Assembly: GCA_903891375.1 (NCBI GenBank)
Contig: CAITEL010000001.1
Coordinates: forward strand, 1-16,216
Source: an uncultured Neisseriaceae bacterium
Lineage (GTDB): Bacteria; Pseudomonadota; Gammaproteobacteria; Burkholderiales; UBA11063
Direction of reading: 5' to 3'
Length of the DNA stretch: 16,216 bases
The notes beneath the pieces are model-generated. The model ran no database searches. It was not told where the DNA came from and saw only the letters and a program-made list of their open reading frames with translations. Positions 5,836-15,354 of this stretch are shown one piece after another. Position 1 is the stretch's first letter, and the number at the start of each line of letters is the position of its first letter. Position numbers and translations under genes: made by a program.

Positions 5836-8800
5836 GAAACCTGTCACGGATACATTGGGTCTTTTAGACTTTAGCACTAATGATGCCTCAAATTCTGGCT
5901 TTCGGTTAAAACATCTAGAAATTTACAATTGGGGAACATTTAATAATAAAATTTGGAAAATTGAACCAAATTGTAATAATGCACTGCTAACTGGTGATAT
6001 AGGTTCTGGAAAATCAACTATAGTAGATGCCTTAACTACATTGTTAGTGCCGCATCATAAGATTATTTATAATCGGGCGGCTGGGGCTGAGTCTAAAGAA
6101 CGTAATTTATATTCATATATTCGTGGTGAATATAAAAATGAACAAGATGACTTAACCCAATCTTCTAAAGCTATTGCATTACGTGATGAGAATTCTTATA
6201 CGGTTATTTCTGGATATTTTTATAACGCTAATCTCTTGCAGGGGGTTACTTTAGCACAAGTATTTTGGTTAAAAGATGGCAATCGCAACCCCGAGCGGTT
6301 TTTTATTGTCGCACAAAATGAATTGAGTATCGCAGTAAACTTTAGTCAATTTGGTGATAGTATCTTAAAATTACGCAAAAAATTACAAGACACTCAGCAT
6401 GTGCAGTTATTTGATAACTTTAAAGAATATAACTCTAAATTTCGCCAACTTTTTGGTATACAAAACGAACAAGCTTTAGATTTATTTTATCAAACAATTT
6501 CAATGAAGTCTATTGGTAATTTAACTGAATTTGTACGTAATCATATGTTAGAAAAAAGTGATATTGGTACTTTAATCAATGAAATGTTATCTAATTTCGA
6601 GAATTTAAATCGTGCTCATGATGCTATTTTAAAAGCCAAGAATCAAATCGAAATTTTAACGCCGATAGCTGAGAATACTAAAAAATATGATGCTATAGTT
6701 AGTGACGTAAATAATTTAGTTGCATGTCGTAGTGCTCTTGATGGATATATCGCTAAATATAAAATTAAATTACTCAATGATAAAATTAGTAAACTATTAC
6801 TTGATATACAGAAAAATGAACAAAGCATTACGCTCGCTGACCAGAATATAGAAAAATTAACAGAGCAAGAACAACAGCTTAGATATAGTATTGATGAAAA
6901 TGGTGGCAGAAGACTGCACGAACTAGCTAGTGAAATTGAACGACAAACTCGTGAACTACAACGTAAACAACATAATGCCACACAGTATGATGAATTAGCA
7001 AAACAGTTATCACTAACATTGATAAGGCATGAAGATGATTTTATAAATAATAAAACCCATGCCACAAAAAATTTAGTTAACTGTGAATCTCAGCTTAATC
7101 AATTACAGGAAGATGTGACAGCAATACGAATTGACTTAAAACTCATCAATGATGAAGAACTTCAACTCAAAAATGAAATAAAATCCCTAAAGGCGAGAAA
7201 TAGCAATATTCCTACGCAAATGCTAACATTACGACAAAAAATGTTAGATGCCTTAATTCATTTAAATTTACAAGAAGATGATGTTCCATTTATTGGCGAA
7301 TTACTCCAAGTTAATGACAATAAGTGGAGCGGTGCGATAGAAAGAGTTATGCATAATTTTGGTCTTAGTATGTTGGTTGCTGATAAACATTACAAAGCTA
7401 TCAGTCAATATGTTGACAATACTGATTTAAAAGGTAAATTGGTTTATTATAAAGTTAATCAAGAAAAAATTACATTAGCTAGTAACCAGCACGAAGATTC
7501 AATTTGGAACAAACTTAATATTAAACCAGATAGTATATTTGTTGATTGGTTAAATAATCAGATTCAAACTAGATTTAATTATGTTTGTTGTGATAATTTA
7601 GATGATTTTCATCATTATGCGCAAGCTTTAAGTATAAATGGGCAAATAAAAAGTAGTGGTTTGCGTCATGAAAAAGATGATCGATATAATATTCATGATG
7701 CAAGTCGTTATATTTTAGGCTGGACTAATAAAGATAAAATCAAAGTTTTAGAAAATAATTTAAACTTATTAAATACTCGTGGGAACAGTCTAACGGTAAA
7801 ATTAACTACAACAGCGTCAACGCAACACAAGATTAACAACACTCGTGATATTTGTCGGGATTTGTTGAAATTTGATGATTTTCTCGAATTGTATTGGCAA
7901 ACAACTGCTACGCAAATTCAAAACTTACAAAAAGAAAAGCTAGAATTAGAAAAAAGTTCTGATATATTGAATTTATTAAAAACACAACTTGAACAAACTA
8001 TAAAAACACGTAATCAAGAGCGAAATAATCGAGATAGTATAATTAGTCTAAAAGGTGGTAATGAACAAAAAGTTAAGGATCTAAATAATGAGTTAAATGG
8101 GGCTATAGCCTGTCTAGATAAGTATACAGCTGATGAACAAACCCAAATTTTTCCACAACTACAAAAGATTCAACAAGAAGTTATAACTACTAAAGAAATA
8201 AATTTACACACAATAAACACCGCTCAAACCACAATACGTACACACATACAACGACAGATAGACAGTAAGAGTCAGCAACAAAAAACATTAACTGAACAAA
8301 TAATTCAAAAAATGCAAGCGTATAAGAATGCCTACCCTGCTGAAACTACTGAAGTAGACGTCAATTTAGATGCGGCTGTCGAATTTTCAAAGATTTTAAC
8401 TGGGCTACAAAAAGAAGATTTACCACGCCATGAAGCACGGTTTAAAACATTATTAAATGAAGGAACAATTAACAGTGTTGCTTTATTACAAAATCAAATA
8501 GTTAAAGAACGACGTGATATTGAAAATAAAATTCGTACAATTAATCTATCATTAAAGGATATTGAATATAGCATTGGCACATATATCACGCTACTTGCTG
8601 ACCCAGTGCAGGATAACGAAATTAAGACGTTTTCCACTGAACTGAGAAGTTGCTTAAGCAATACCTTAGATAATAATAGCTATTATTCTGAAGATAAATT
8701 TTTACAAATTAAAACATTAATTGATCGATTTAAAGGCCGTGCAGGATTCATAGATATGGATCGCAAATGGATGAATAAAGTTATTGATGTGCGTAATTGG

Positions 8801-9286
8801 TTTAATTTCTCAGCAAGCGAACGCTGGTTTAACGACAATAGTGAGCGTGAATTTTATTCCGACTCTTCAGGTAAATCAGGTGGACAAAAAGAAAAACTCG
8901 CGTACACTATTTTAGCCTCAGCATTAGTGTATCAATTTGGATTAGAATATGGAACACATCAACCTCGTTCGTTTCGTTTTGTCGTAATTGATGAAGCATT
9001 TGGGCGTGGTTCTGATGAAAGTACTCGCTATGGATTGGAGCTGTTTAAACGTCTAAATTTGCAATTACTTGTGGTTACTCCATTACAAAAAATCCGCACT
9101 ATTGAAGATTACATTAGTGCAGTACATTTTGTCCATAATCATGATGGTTGCCGTTCTGAGGTTAGGAATTTAACTATTGAAGAATATAAGGCAAATAAAC
9201 AACAAATGGAAGTGGAAATAATATCTTCTATTAAGACAGATTCAAATATTCCGACGGTGCAAAGTGATGCCGCCTCTAAGCAGTAG
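5819..9286 (+). CDS. jetC: Wadjet SMC-like ATPase JetC (MukB-like)
   Basis: JetC is the SMC motor of Wadjet; its ATP cycle drives loop extrusion along DNA. The 1155 residues begin with the characteristic NWGTF (37-41) and Walker A G59-DIGSG-K65-S66. Long Gln/Glu/Lys-rich coiled coils cover about 270-470 and 650-910. They flank a hinge-like segment that starts near 488 (VPFIGELLQV, then GAIERVMHNFGLSMLV). The C-terminal head has the ABC signature S1020-GGQ1023 and Walker B VVID1058-E1059 with a following D-loop (GRGSDES). All ATPase elements are intact. GAGGAG (5803-5808) 10 nt before the ATG is a strong ribosome site inside jetB. The last 30 residues after the head are not conserved in any way I recognise. 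Confidence 0.94.
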   Translation: MLTAIEKPVTDTLGLLDFSTNDASNSGFRLKHLEIYNWGTFNNKIWKIEPNCNNALLTGDIGSGKSTIVDALTTLLVPHHKIIYNRAAGAESKERNLYSYIRGEYKNEQDDLTQSSKAIALRDENSYTVISGYFYNANLLQGVTLAQVFWLKDGNRNPERFFIVAQNELSIAVNFSQFGDSILKLRKKLQDTQHVQLFDNFKEYNSKFRQLFGIQNEQALDLFYQTISMKSIGNLTEFVRNHMLEKSDIGTLINEMLSNFENLNRAHDAILKAKNQIEILTPIAENTKKYDAIVSDVNNLVACRSALDGYIAKYKIKLLNDKISKLLLDIQKNEQSITLADQNIEKLTEQEQQLRYSIDENGGRRLHELASEIERQTRELQRKQHNATQYDELAKQLSLTLIRHEDDFINNKTHATKNLVNCESQLNQLQEDVTAIRIDLKLINDEELQLKNEIKSLKARNSNIPTQMLTLRQKMLDALIHLNLQEDDVPFIGELLQVNDNKWSGAIERVMHNFGLSMLVADKHYKAISQYVDNTDLKGKLVYYKVNQEKITLASNQHEDSIWNKLNIKPDSIFVDWLNNQIQTRFNYVCCDNLDDFHHYAQALSINGQIKSSGLRHEKDDRYNIHDASRYILGWTNKDKIKVLENNLNLLNTRGNSLTVKLTTTASTQHKINNTRDICRDLLKFDDFLELYWQTTATQIQNLQKEKLELEKSSDILNLLKTQLEQTIKTRNQERNNRDSIISLKGGNEQKVKDLNNELNGAIACLDKYTADEQTQIFPQLQKIQQEVITTKEINLHTINTAQTTIRTHIQRQIDSKSQQQKTLTEQIIQKMQAYKNAYPAETTEVDVNLDAAVEFSKILTGLQKEDLPRHEARFKTLLNEGTINSVALLQNQIVKERRDIENKIRTINLSLKDIEYSIGTYITLLADPVQDNEIKTFSTELRSCLSNTLDNNSYYSEDKFLQIKTLIDRFKGRAGFIDMDRKWMNKVIDVRNWFNFSASERWFNDNSEREFYSDSSGKSGGQKEKLAYTILASALVYQFGLEYGTHQPRSFRFVVIDEAFGRGSDESTRYGLELFKRLNLQLLVVTPLQKIRTIEDYISAVHFVHNHDGCRSEVRNLTIEEYKANKQQMEVEIISSIKTDSNIPTVQSDAASKQ

Positions 9287-9297
9287 ATGAGATACTA

Positions 9298-10500
9298 ATG
9301 CACAGTGTCTTTGAATTTAAAGATATCCAATGTAAAGCTAAACGCGTATTGACTATAAAAGTATTACATGCATATATAAGTAAAGAGAATATCTTCCCAT
9401 TACAGTTGAAACTACCCAAAATAAAATCAAATGAACTCGGCTTAAATTTTGCAAAATTTCAGGCTATATTTTTAAAAATGCAAGATAATGCACAAAAATA
9501 CGGGTTTATGATTGAGTACAGTAATCAAGATTATCGCACCTTAGGTACGCAAAAAATACCGACCTATATTACATTTAATAAAATTAATTCTTGGTTAAAA
9601 ACTACCGAGTATACTGCGACGTACTTAGAATTTTGTCGCATTTGCGATTATATCCTCGATAAATTGCCAGTAGCTTACACTTTTTTACTAGATAATACTA
9701 AAAACATTATGAATTATACCTTTGATGATTGGCAAAGAATTATTCAGGTGTGTCAATATCTCCATCGTAATACATCAAGTAATGTATATTTACGGCAACT
9801 TGATATTGTTGGAGTTGATACGAAATTTATTGAAACCCATAAAAAAATTATTCATACTTTAGTAAGCGTAATGTCTAGTAATACAGAATCAGTTAAAAGT
9901 CTTGCCCATGGCGTATTTGAGCAAATATATGGCATAAAAAATCATAATATCAATATTCGTTTTCGGTTATTGGATAATTCACTTAACCATAAATTCTGCG
10001 ATAGTAATAGTTGGCTTAGACAGATAAGTGATTTTAGTATTCCATTACATGAATTTATGCTAATTGATATACCTTGTAACAAGATATTTATTACTGAAAA
10101 TAAAATAAGTGGTATTAGTTTCCCAGAAGTTGCAGATTCAATTATTATTTTTGGTTTAGGTTATGGTGTTGAAGTCTTAAAGCATATCAAGTGGCTAAAG
10201 GATAAAGAAATAATTTACTGGGGTGACATTGACACCCATGGTTTTGCTATATTATCACAAATGCGTGGATATTTTTCACAAACACAATCACTTATGATGG
10301 ATATTAATACATTAGAAGTCTTTAAAGATTTATGCACCCATGAGAGTAAACAGACTAATGCACAATTGGTCAATTTAACCGATAATGAGCAAGAATTATA
10401 CAATAAACTTCTTAAGAATCATTATGGTGAAAATATTAGATTGGAACAAGAACGGATTAAGCTAGAGTATGTTAAAAATCAACTATACTCATTGTCTTAG
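9298..10500 (+). CDS. jetD: Wadjet nuclease JetD (DUF3322 + DUF2220 Toprim)
   Basis: JetD is the topoisomerase VI-like Toprim endonuclease that cuts circular DNA once JetABC has extruded it. The 400 residues have an N-terminal DUF3322 part, whose hallmark RQLDIVGVDTKFIE appears at 166-179. The DUF2220 Toprim domain follows: I-T-E267-N, FGLGYG (285-290) and WGD310-I-D312-THG315. The conserved acidic residues expected to bind divalent metal (E267, D310, D312) are all present. SLMMDINTLE (331-340) is also typical. It starts 11 nt after jetC, with GAG (9289-9291) as a weak ribosome site, and closes the jet operon. The sequence predicts an active nuclease. Confidence 0.93.
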   Translation: MHSVFEFKDIQCKAKRVLTIKVLHAYISKENIFPLQLKLPKIKSNELGLNFAKFQAIFLKMQDNAQKYGFMIEYSNQDYRTLGTQKIPTYITFNKINSWLKTTEYTATYLEFCRICDYILDKLPVAYTFLLDNTKNIMNYTFDDWQRIIQVCQYLHRNTSSNVYLRQLDIVGVDTKFIETHKKIIHTLVSVMSSNTESVKSLAHGVFEQIYGIKNHNINIRFRLLDNSLNHKFCDSNSWLRQISDFSIPLHEFMLIDIPCNKIFITENKISGISFPEVADSIIIFGLGYGVEVLKHIKWLKDKEIIYWGDIDTHGFAILSQMRGYFSQTQSLMMDINTLEVFKDLCTHESKQTNAQLVNLTDNEQELYNKLLKNHYGENIRLEQERIKLEYVKNQLYSLS

Positions 10501-10545
10501 CAAACAAAATCCAAATACTTCAAGTATATTTATAGGTAATATGTA

Positions 10546-11226
10546 ATGAATGAAGAACAAAAACGGTTATTAAATTTATTAAATCAAAATAAAATAACCA
10601 CAGAAGAGTATAATAAACTTTCTGCGATATTATCTTCTGTGGCAAATAAACCAAACTTTTTTAATTTTTTGGTTAATCCGTTTCAAAAAATAGTAGGATG
10701 GTATGCGTGTCTAATTGGCATTTTAATAATCTTATTGATGAGTTATTTAGCAGATAAAACATTAATCCATTTCCCTAGTTTATTTTCTTATATTTATACG
10801 GGAAACATGAAACAAGCACATGTTAATATTTTCAAGATAATTCTTGAAAATATCTTCGTGTGCCTTACTTTAAGTATTTCATTTTTTGCTTGTGCTAAAA
10901 TATTGCAACAAAAACATTTGCGATTTATTGATTTTATTGGTACAGTGATGTTAGCACGCATTTCTTATTTCATGGTAACTATCATACTATTTATTTGTTA
11001 TCAAATAAATAAAAATTATTTTCTTCCTCCAGAAGCAGGAAGGCATATTAATAACCCATTTATAATGTTTATTGTATTTTCTGGATTAATCTGGCAAATA
11101 ACTTTATTAGTTAATGCTTTTAAGGAGTCTTCAGGTTTAAGCGCACATAAATTATGGATCAGTTTTATTATTTCTATTGTAATTACCGAGGTTTTAACTG
11201 GGTATTTATTTAGTATTTTTTTATAG
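10546..11226 (+). CDS. Five-helix inner membrane protein, Yip1-like
   Basis: I do not recognise a specific family for this 226-residue protein. The first 30 residues (EEQKRLLNLLNQNKITTEEYNKL) resemble a short SHOCT-like helical motif. Five probable membrane helices follow at about 50-69, 98-118, 131-152, 172-192 and 204-224. This arrangement is reminiscent of Yip1-domain proteins, but no motif proves it. AGG (10534-10536) 9 nt before ATG is the ribosome site. The gap to jetD is only 45 nt and holds no terminator, so it may be read through from the Wadjet operon; folC follows 29 nt later. A link to Wadjet is possible but unsupported. Confidence 0.7.
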   Translation: MNEEQKRLLNLLNQNKITTEEYNKLSAILSSVANKPNFFNFLVNPFQKIVGWYACLIGILIILLMSYLADKTLIHFPSLFSYIYTGNMKQAHVNIFKIILENIFVCLTLSISFFACAKILQQKHLRFIDFIGTVMLARISYFMVTIILFICYQINKNYFLPPEAGRHINNPFIMFIVFSGLIWQITLLVNAFKESSGLSAHKLWISFIISIVITEVLTGYLFSIFL

Positions 11227-11255
11227 TTTGATCTAGTAAAAAAGAATATTGACCT

Positions 11256-12509
11256 ATGCATAAAGATGTAATAGATGAGTTAATTAATCCAGCCAATACA
11301 AAAATTACACCAGGGTTAGATAAAATCAAACTTGCGCTTAAATATTTAGGTAATCCGCAAAATAACTATAAAGTAATTCATATTACAGGTACCAATGGTA
11401 AAGGTTCAACTGCTACATTTATTGAAACTGGACTTGTTCACGCAAAATATGATGTTGGTAAATATACTAGTCCACACCAACACAGAATAAATGAGACGAT
11501 TGTTCATAATGGTATTCAAATTACCGATGCCGATTTAGAATCAATTTTTTTTAAAATTAAACAAGTATTGGTAGAACACGCAATTGAATTATCCCCATTT
11601 GAGTTACTTACGACTCTAATGTTTTATTATTTTTCTGATAAACAAATAGAGTATTTAGTTCTTGAAGTTGGTATGGGTGGAGAACATGATGCCACCAATG
11701 TAATTACTCAGCCACTAATTTCGATAATTACTAATATTTCATTAGAGCATACAAATTGGCTAGGTAATTCATTGGTTGAAATTGCACATGAAAAAGCTGG
11801 GATCATCAAAAATAACACTGTAATTATTGCAGATAATACGCCTGAATTAATTACAGAAATACTTAACCGTACTGCAATATATACGAATATATTGGATAAA
11901 TATGAGATTACAAATTCTTTAGATTTTACAGATTTTAAAACTACGGTAGAGTTTAAAGAATATTCTTCGGGAATTTTACGAAAATACACATTGAATTTAT
12001 TTGGAAAATTTCAGGCTTTAAATTTTCTTTGTGCTTATCAAGTATTTCGGCAATTAAATCTAGCTGAAGAGCATATTAAATTCTCAGCAGAACATACCAT
12101 TTGGCCTGGGCGACTACAACTTATCGCTACGAATCCTAATACATTACTCGATGCCACACATAACGAAGCTGGGGCTAAGGTACTGTATGAAACATTATCG
12201 GTAAATTATAATAGGGAAGATGTAGTCATAATAACATCTATTTTAGCCGATAAAAATATTCCACAAATGTTGGCACATTTTAATAAGATATCGAGCTATA
12301 TTATCTTAACTTCAATAAGTAATACAAGTCGTGGTCTACCCGCAAGTAATTTATATGAAATTGCTAAAAAAAATAGCTATCAGTCAATAGAAACAAATTA
12401 TTACCATGAAGAAGAGCCAATTAAAGCATTTGAACTAGCGAAGTCAATGAATAAAAAACTAATTGTAATAACTGGATCATTGTATTTGTTGCATTATTAT
12501 AAATTTTAA
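11256..12509 (+). CDS. folC: Dihydrofolate/folylpolyglutamate synthase FolC
   Basis: FolC adds glutamate to dihydropteroate and to tetrahydrofolates in the cytoplasm, using ATP. It is a Mur-ligase-fold enzyme. The 417 residues are of normal length, with the P-loop ITGTNGKGSTA (43-53), GKYTSPH (68-74), LEVGMGG-x2-DATN (136-148), SLEHTNWLG and HEKAGIIK. The C-terminal domain has LDATHN, matching the family LDGAHN. An oddity is Glu143-His where the family usually has Arg followed by a hydrophobic residue (GGR-x-DATN). No clear Shine-Dalgarno precedes the ATG. The stop codon interlocks with that of the convergent hydrolase gene (4-nt overlap). Confidence 0.92.
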   Translation: MHKDVIDELINPANTKITPGLDKIKLALKYLGNPQNNYKVIHITGTNGKGSTATFIETGLVHAKYDVGKYTSPHQHRINETIVHNGIQITDADLESIFFKIKQVLVEHAIELSPFELLTTLMFYYFSDKQIEYLVLEVGMGGEHDATNVITQPLISIITNISLEHTNWLGNSLVEIAHEKAGIIKNNTVIIADNTPELITEILNRTAIYTNILDKYEITNSLDFTDFKTTVEFKEYSSGILRKYTLNLFGKFQALNFLCAYQVFRQLNLAEEHIKFSAEHTIWPGRLQLIATNPNTLLDATHNEAGAKVLYETLSVNYNREDVVIITSILADKNIPQMLAHFNKISSYIILTSISNTSRGLPASNLYEIAKKNSYQSIETNYYHEEEPIKAFELAKSMNKKLIVITGSLYLLHYYKF

Positions 12510-13138
12510 AGTTGGAAATAATTTAAAATATTTTGTAATGTAATTAATTTTCCATGAAAAAAATGCCCTGTATTAGGAAACCAGATTACAGGCAATTCAT
12601 TATCTTTTGACCATTGGCGTACTGCATCAGGCGACACAATCTCATCGTCTTCGCCACAAATAGCAATCGTTTTTGTTATATCAGATACAGTGACTATACT
12701 TTTTACTACAGATGGCCCAACTAAAATTAATTTTTCATATTCAACACGCATGGATAGTTGGCTGGCAATTGCTGAACCAAAGGAGAACCCAGCAAGTACG
12801 AGGGGTAGTTCAGGGTATTTCGCAGTTAAATATTGATGTATAGCATAAGCATCATCAACTTCACCAATACCTCTATTATGCGTGCCGTCACTTAAACCAA
12901 CGCCACGGAGGTTAGGGCAGACACACAGGTATCCTTTTTGACACAAGACTTTAGCGATTGTTTGCACAATTTTATTGGTATATGTGCCACCAGCAGTCGG
13001 GTCGGGGTGAAATACAATAGCGATTCCAGTGATATTTTGATTGATTGGCATAAGTTCTAGGCAATCAAGACGACCAACTGGACCTTGAATAAATATTTGT
13101 TTTGCATTTTTTGGTAGTAGGATATTAGGGGTATTCAT
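12506..13138 (-). CDS. Alpha/beta hydrolase (COG2945-like)
   Basis: This 210-residue cytoplasmic hydrolase has VFHPDPTAGGTYTNK (42-56), the equivalent of the HPHP-x2-GG motif of this family. LRGVGLSDG (77-85) follows, then the nucleophile elbow G117-F-S119-F-G121, an acidic GEDDEIV (162-168) and G191-H192, which complete a Ser-Asp-His triad. Members are esterase-like; the substrate is unknown. It is the last gene of the minus-strand run, starting 3 nt after dnaG, so it is probably co-transcribed with it. It ends tail-to-tail with folC with no terminator between them. Confidence 0.88.
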   Translation of the reverse strand: MNTPNILLPKNAKQIFIQGPVGRLDCLELMPINQNITGIAIVFHPDPTAGGTYTNKIVQTIAKVLCQKGYLCVCPNLRGVGLSDGTHNRGIGEVDDAYAIHQYLTAKYPELPLVLAGFSFGSAIASQLSMRVEYEKLILVGPSVVKSIVTVSDITKTIAICGEDDEIVSPDAVRQWSKDNELPVIWFPNTGHFFHGKLITLQNILNYFQL

Positions 13139-13141
13139 ATT

Positions 13142-14860
13142 TTATTTCTCATTCGGCATTAGAATTTTAGGAATTTTAATTGCTTTGGTTTTACTAAAAC
13201 CAAATAAATTTTCAAGAGTTGCTTGAAATTCTTTTTCAGTAATTGTAACTTCATTTTGTGAAAAGATTTGATTTTGTGGGGTTAATGCTGTAAACTCGAT
13301 ACAATCCGTTATGTCTTTAATGTTAGCTTTTTCATTTATATTATAATTTTGCCCAATATAATCTAAAAATAAAATAAGTTCTTTTATTTCGGTATTGTAT
13401 TCGCTAATATTATCTGGTAATCGATAATTATGTACCCAGTTTACATTAATTAGTGCATTTCTAATAATGGTATTAATTTTATTAAGTTTTGGTTGACTTA
13501 ACTTCTCTTTAGGTGCGGATATTTGATTTTTATTCCATCGGCTGTTATAAAATGCGTAGCGAGAACGGTTGTTTAAAATACTTTCTAGTGCAGATGGTTC
13601 AAGTTGTACAATATTTGCTAATTGTTTCTTTAGCATTACTTGTAATGCCATTGCCTTTGTTTGTTCAATATATGGTTTGGCAAGACTAATTAATTTGGCT
13701 TGTCCTTCTTGGGTGGTTGTATTTACAGAAAGAGATAATTCTTTCATTAAATAAGTGGAGAGTGGTATAGAACTATCTTTTATTTGATTGAGGAAAGATT
13801 TTTCACCAAATTGTCTAATAAAGCTATCAGGGTCATGTTTTTCTGGTAAAAATACGAAATTACATGCTTTTAGATCAGTTACATGAGTTATAGAACGCTC
13901 TAAGGCACGCCATGCCGCTTTTCGGCCAGCATTATCTCCATCAAAACAGTAATAAATATCATCACACAAACGGAAAAGTTTTTTAATATGTTCCTCTGTT
14001 GCTGCGGTTCCCATTGTTGCTACTACATTCTCTACTCCGAATTGGGAGAGTGCAATCACATCCATGTAACCTTCAACGACGATTACAAATTTTTTTTCAC
14101 GAATTATTTTTTGCGCTTCATGTAACCCGTATAATTCATTAGATTTATTAAATAATTCAGTCTCAGGAGAGTTCAGGTACTTTGGTTCACCAGCATCAGT
14201 GATTCGACCACCAAATCCAATTACACTGCCACGGGTATTTCTGATAGGGAAGATAATACGATTACGAAATCTATCATATAATTTACCAGAGCTGTTTTTT
14301 ATAACTAAACCAGCTTCAAGTAAAAAGGGATTATTATGGTAATCTGTGAATGCTTCGGCGAGGGCGTTAAAATTATCTGTGACATATCCTAATAAAAATT
14401 TTTGAATAATTTCAGGGGATAATCCACGATTTAATAAGTATTGGGTGGCATTTTTATTGCTTTTTAGGTTCGTTTGGTAAAATCTGACAGTTTTCTCTAG
14501 TGTTTCATTAAGGGTTAATTTATGTTCTTTTTGTTGTTGAATGACTTCTTTAGATACTTTAATTTCAGATTCTGGTATATGTACCCCACAGTCTTGAGCT
14601 AGATGTTTTACTGCATCAATAAAATCGAGACCAAGATACTTCATTATAAAAGTTATAACATTACCAGATTCATTACAACCAAAACAGTGAAAAAATTGAT
14701 CTTTTGCATTTATAGAGAGTGACGCTGTCTTTTCTTTATGAAATGGGCAACATGCAAAGAAATTGCCACCAGAACGTTTTAATTTAAGCGATTTACCTAT
14801 TGTATTTACGATATCTGAACGACTGATAACTTCATCAATGATATACTGATCAATTTGCAT
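13142..14860 (-). CDS. dnaG: DNA primase DnaG
   Basis: DnaG makes RNA primers at the replication fork. The 572 residues show the CHC2 zinc finger C38-x2-H41...C59-x2-C62, the RNA polymerase core region with the basic RFRNRI (198-202 region), and the Toprim site E263-GYMDV and FD307-G-D309-NAG. All catalytic acidic residues are present. The C-terminal helicase-binding part (after about 430) is Asn/Lys-rich and poorly conserved, as is usual. It starts 17 nt after nusB; no clear Shine-Dalgarno is seen, which suggests coupling to nusB translation. A nusB-dnaG pair rather than the rpsU-dnaG-rpoD macro-operon is a point of difference from enterobacteria. Confidence 0.96.
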   Translation of the reverse strand: MQIDQYIIDEVISRSDIVNTIGKSLKLKRSGGNFFACCPFHKEKTASLSINAKDQFFHCFGCNESGNVITFIMKYLGLDFIDAVKHLAQDCGVHIPESEIKVSKEVIQQQKEHKLTLNETLEKTVRFYQTNLKSNKNATQYLLNRGLSPEIIQKFLLGYVTDNFNALAEAFTDYHNNPFLLEAGLVIKNSSGKLYDRFRNRIIFPIRNTRGSVIGFGGRITDAGEPKYLNSPETELFNKSNELYGLHEAQKIIREKKFVIVVEGYMDVIALSQFGVENVVATMGTAATEEHIKKLFRLCDDIYYCFDGDNAGRKAAWRALERSITHVTDLKACNFVFLPEKHDPDSFIRQFGEKSFLNQIKDSSIPLSTYLMKELSLSVNTTTQEGQAKLISLAKPYIEQTKAMALQVMLKKQLANIVQLEPSALESILNNRSRYAFYNSRWNKNQISAPKEKLSQPKLNKINTIIRNALINVNWVHNYRLPDNISEYNTEIKELILFLDYIGQNYNINEKANIKDITDCIEFTALTPQNQIFSQNEVTITEKEFQATLENLFGFSKTKAIKIPKILMPNEK

Positions 14861-14877
14861 GGTGTGTATAAATCTAC

Positions 14878-15333
14878 TTAAGTTGAGCGTTTGGGTTTGC
14901 TTGATTGCATTTCTTCATGACGAACTTCGAGTGCTAATTTATCAACTAGGCCATTAATAAATTTATACGAATCCTCAGAGCCATAAAGTTTGGCTAATTC
15001 AATAGCTTCATTTATGATAACATAGGCAGGTACATTCAAATTATTTAATAATTCAGTAGCTGCGATAGCTAAAATTATTTGTTCAATTAGATTAATCTCA
15101 CTTATCTCACGTTTGAGATATGGTGTATAACGTGCTACATTATGTGAAAAATCATGTAATGTTTGCTCAATAAGATAGTGCATTAGTTCATAATTGGCTT
15201 TTTCAAAAATAGGACCATTATTTTTATTTAGATAATCTTCTATTTCAATAATTGAACATTGGTTAATTTTATATGAATAAATACCTTGAACAGCTAGACT
15301 TCTAGCCAAATGGCGTGGGGATTTTTTTTGCAT
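14878..15333 (-). CDS. nusB: Transcription antitermination factor NusB
   Basis: NusB binds boxA RNA together with NusE (S10) and promotes antitermination on rRNA operons. The 151 residues have the all-helical NusB pattern: SPRHLARSLAVQGIYSY (5-21), then LIEQIILAIAATELL, VPAYVIINEAIELAKLYG and KFINGLVDKLA near the end. AGAAGG (15341-15346 on this strand) with a 7-nt spacer is a strong ribosome site and fixes the start. It lies between a DUF1841 gene and dnaG. Confidence 0.94.
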   Translation of the reverse strand: MQKKSPRHLARSLAVQGIYSYKINQCSIIEIEDYLNKNNGPIFEKANYELMHYLIEQTLHDFSHNVARYTPYLKREISEINLIEQIILAIAATELLNNLNVPAYVIINEAIELAKLYGSEDSYKFINGLVDKLALEVRHEEMQSSKPKRST

Positions 15334-15354
15334 TATTAAGCCTTCTGTATGTTA

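Noticed and set aside
6643..7065. 140-codon minus-strand open frame inside jetC
   Set aside because: Its Ser/Cys/Leu-rich translation is the shadow of the coiled-coil codons of jetC; no ribosome site or family match.
10514..10530. ATACT-TCA-AGTAT hairpin after jetD as terminator
   Set aside because: The stem is only 5 bp of mainly A/T pairs with no poly-T run.
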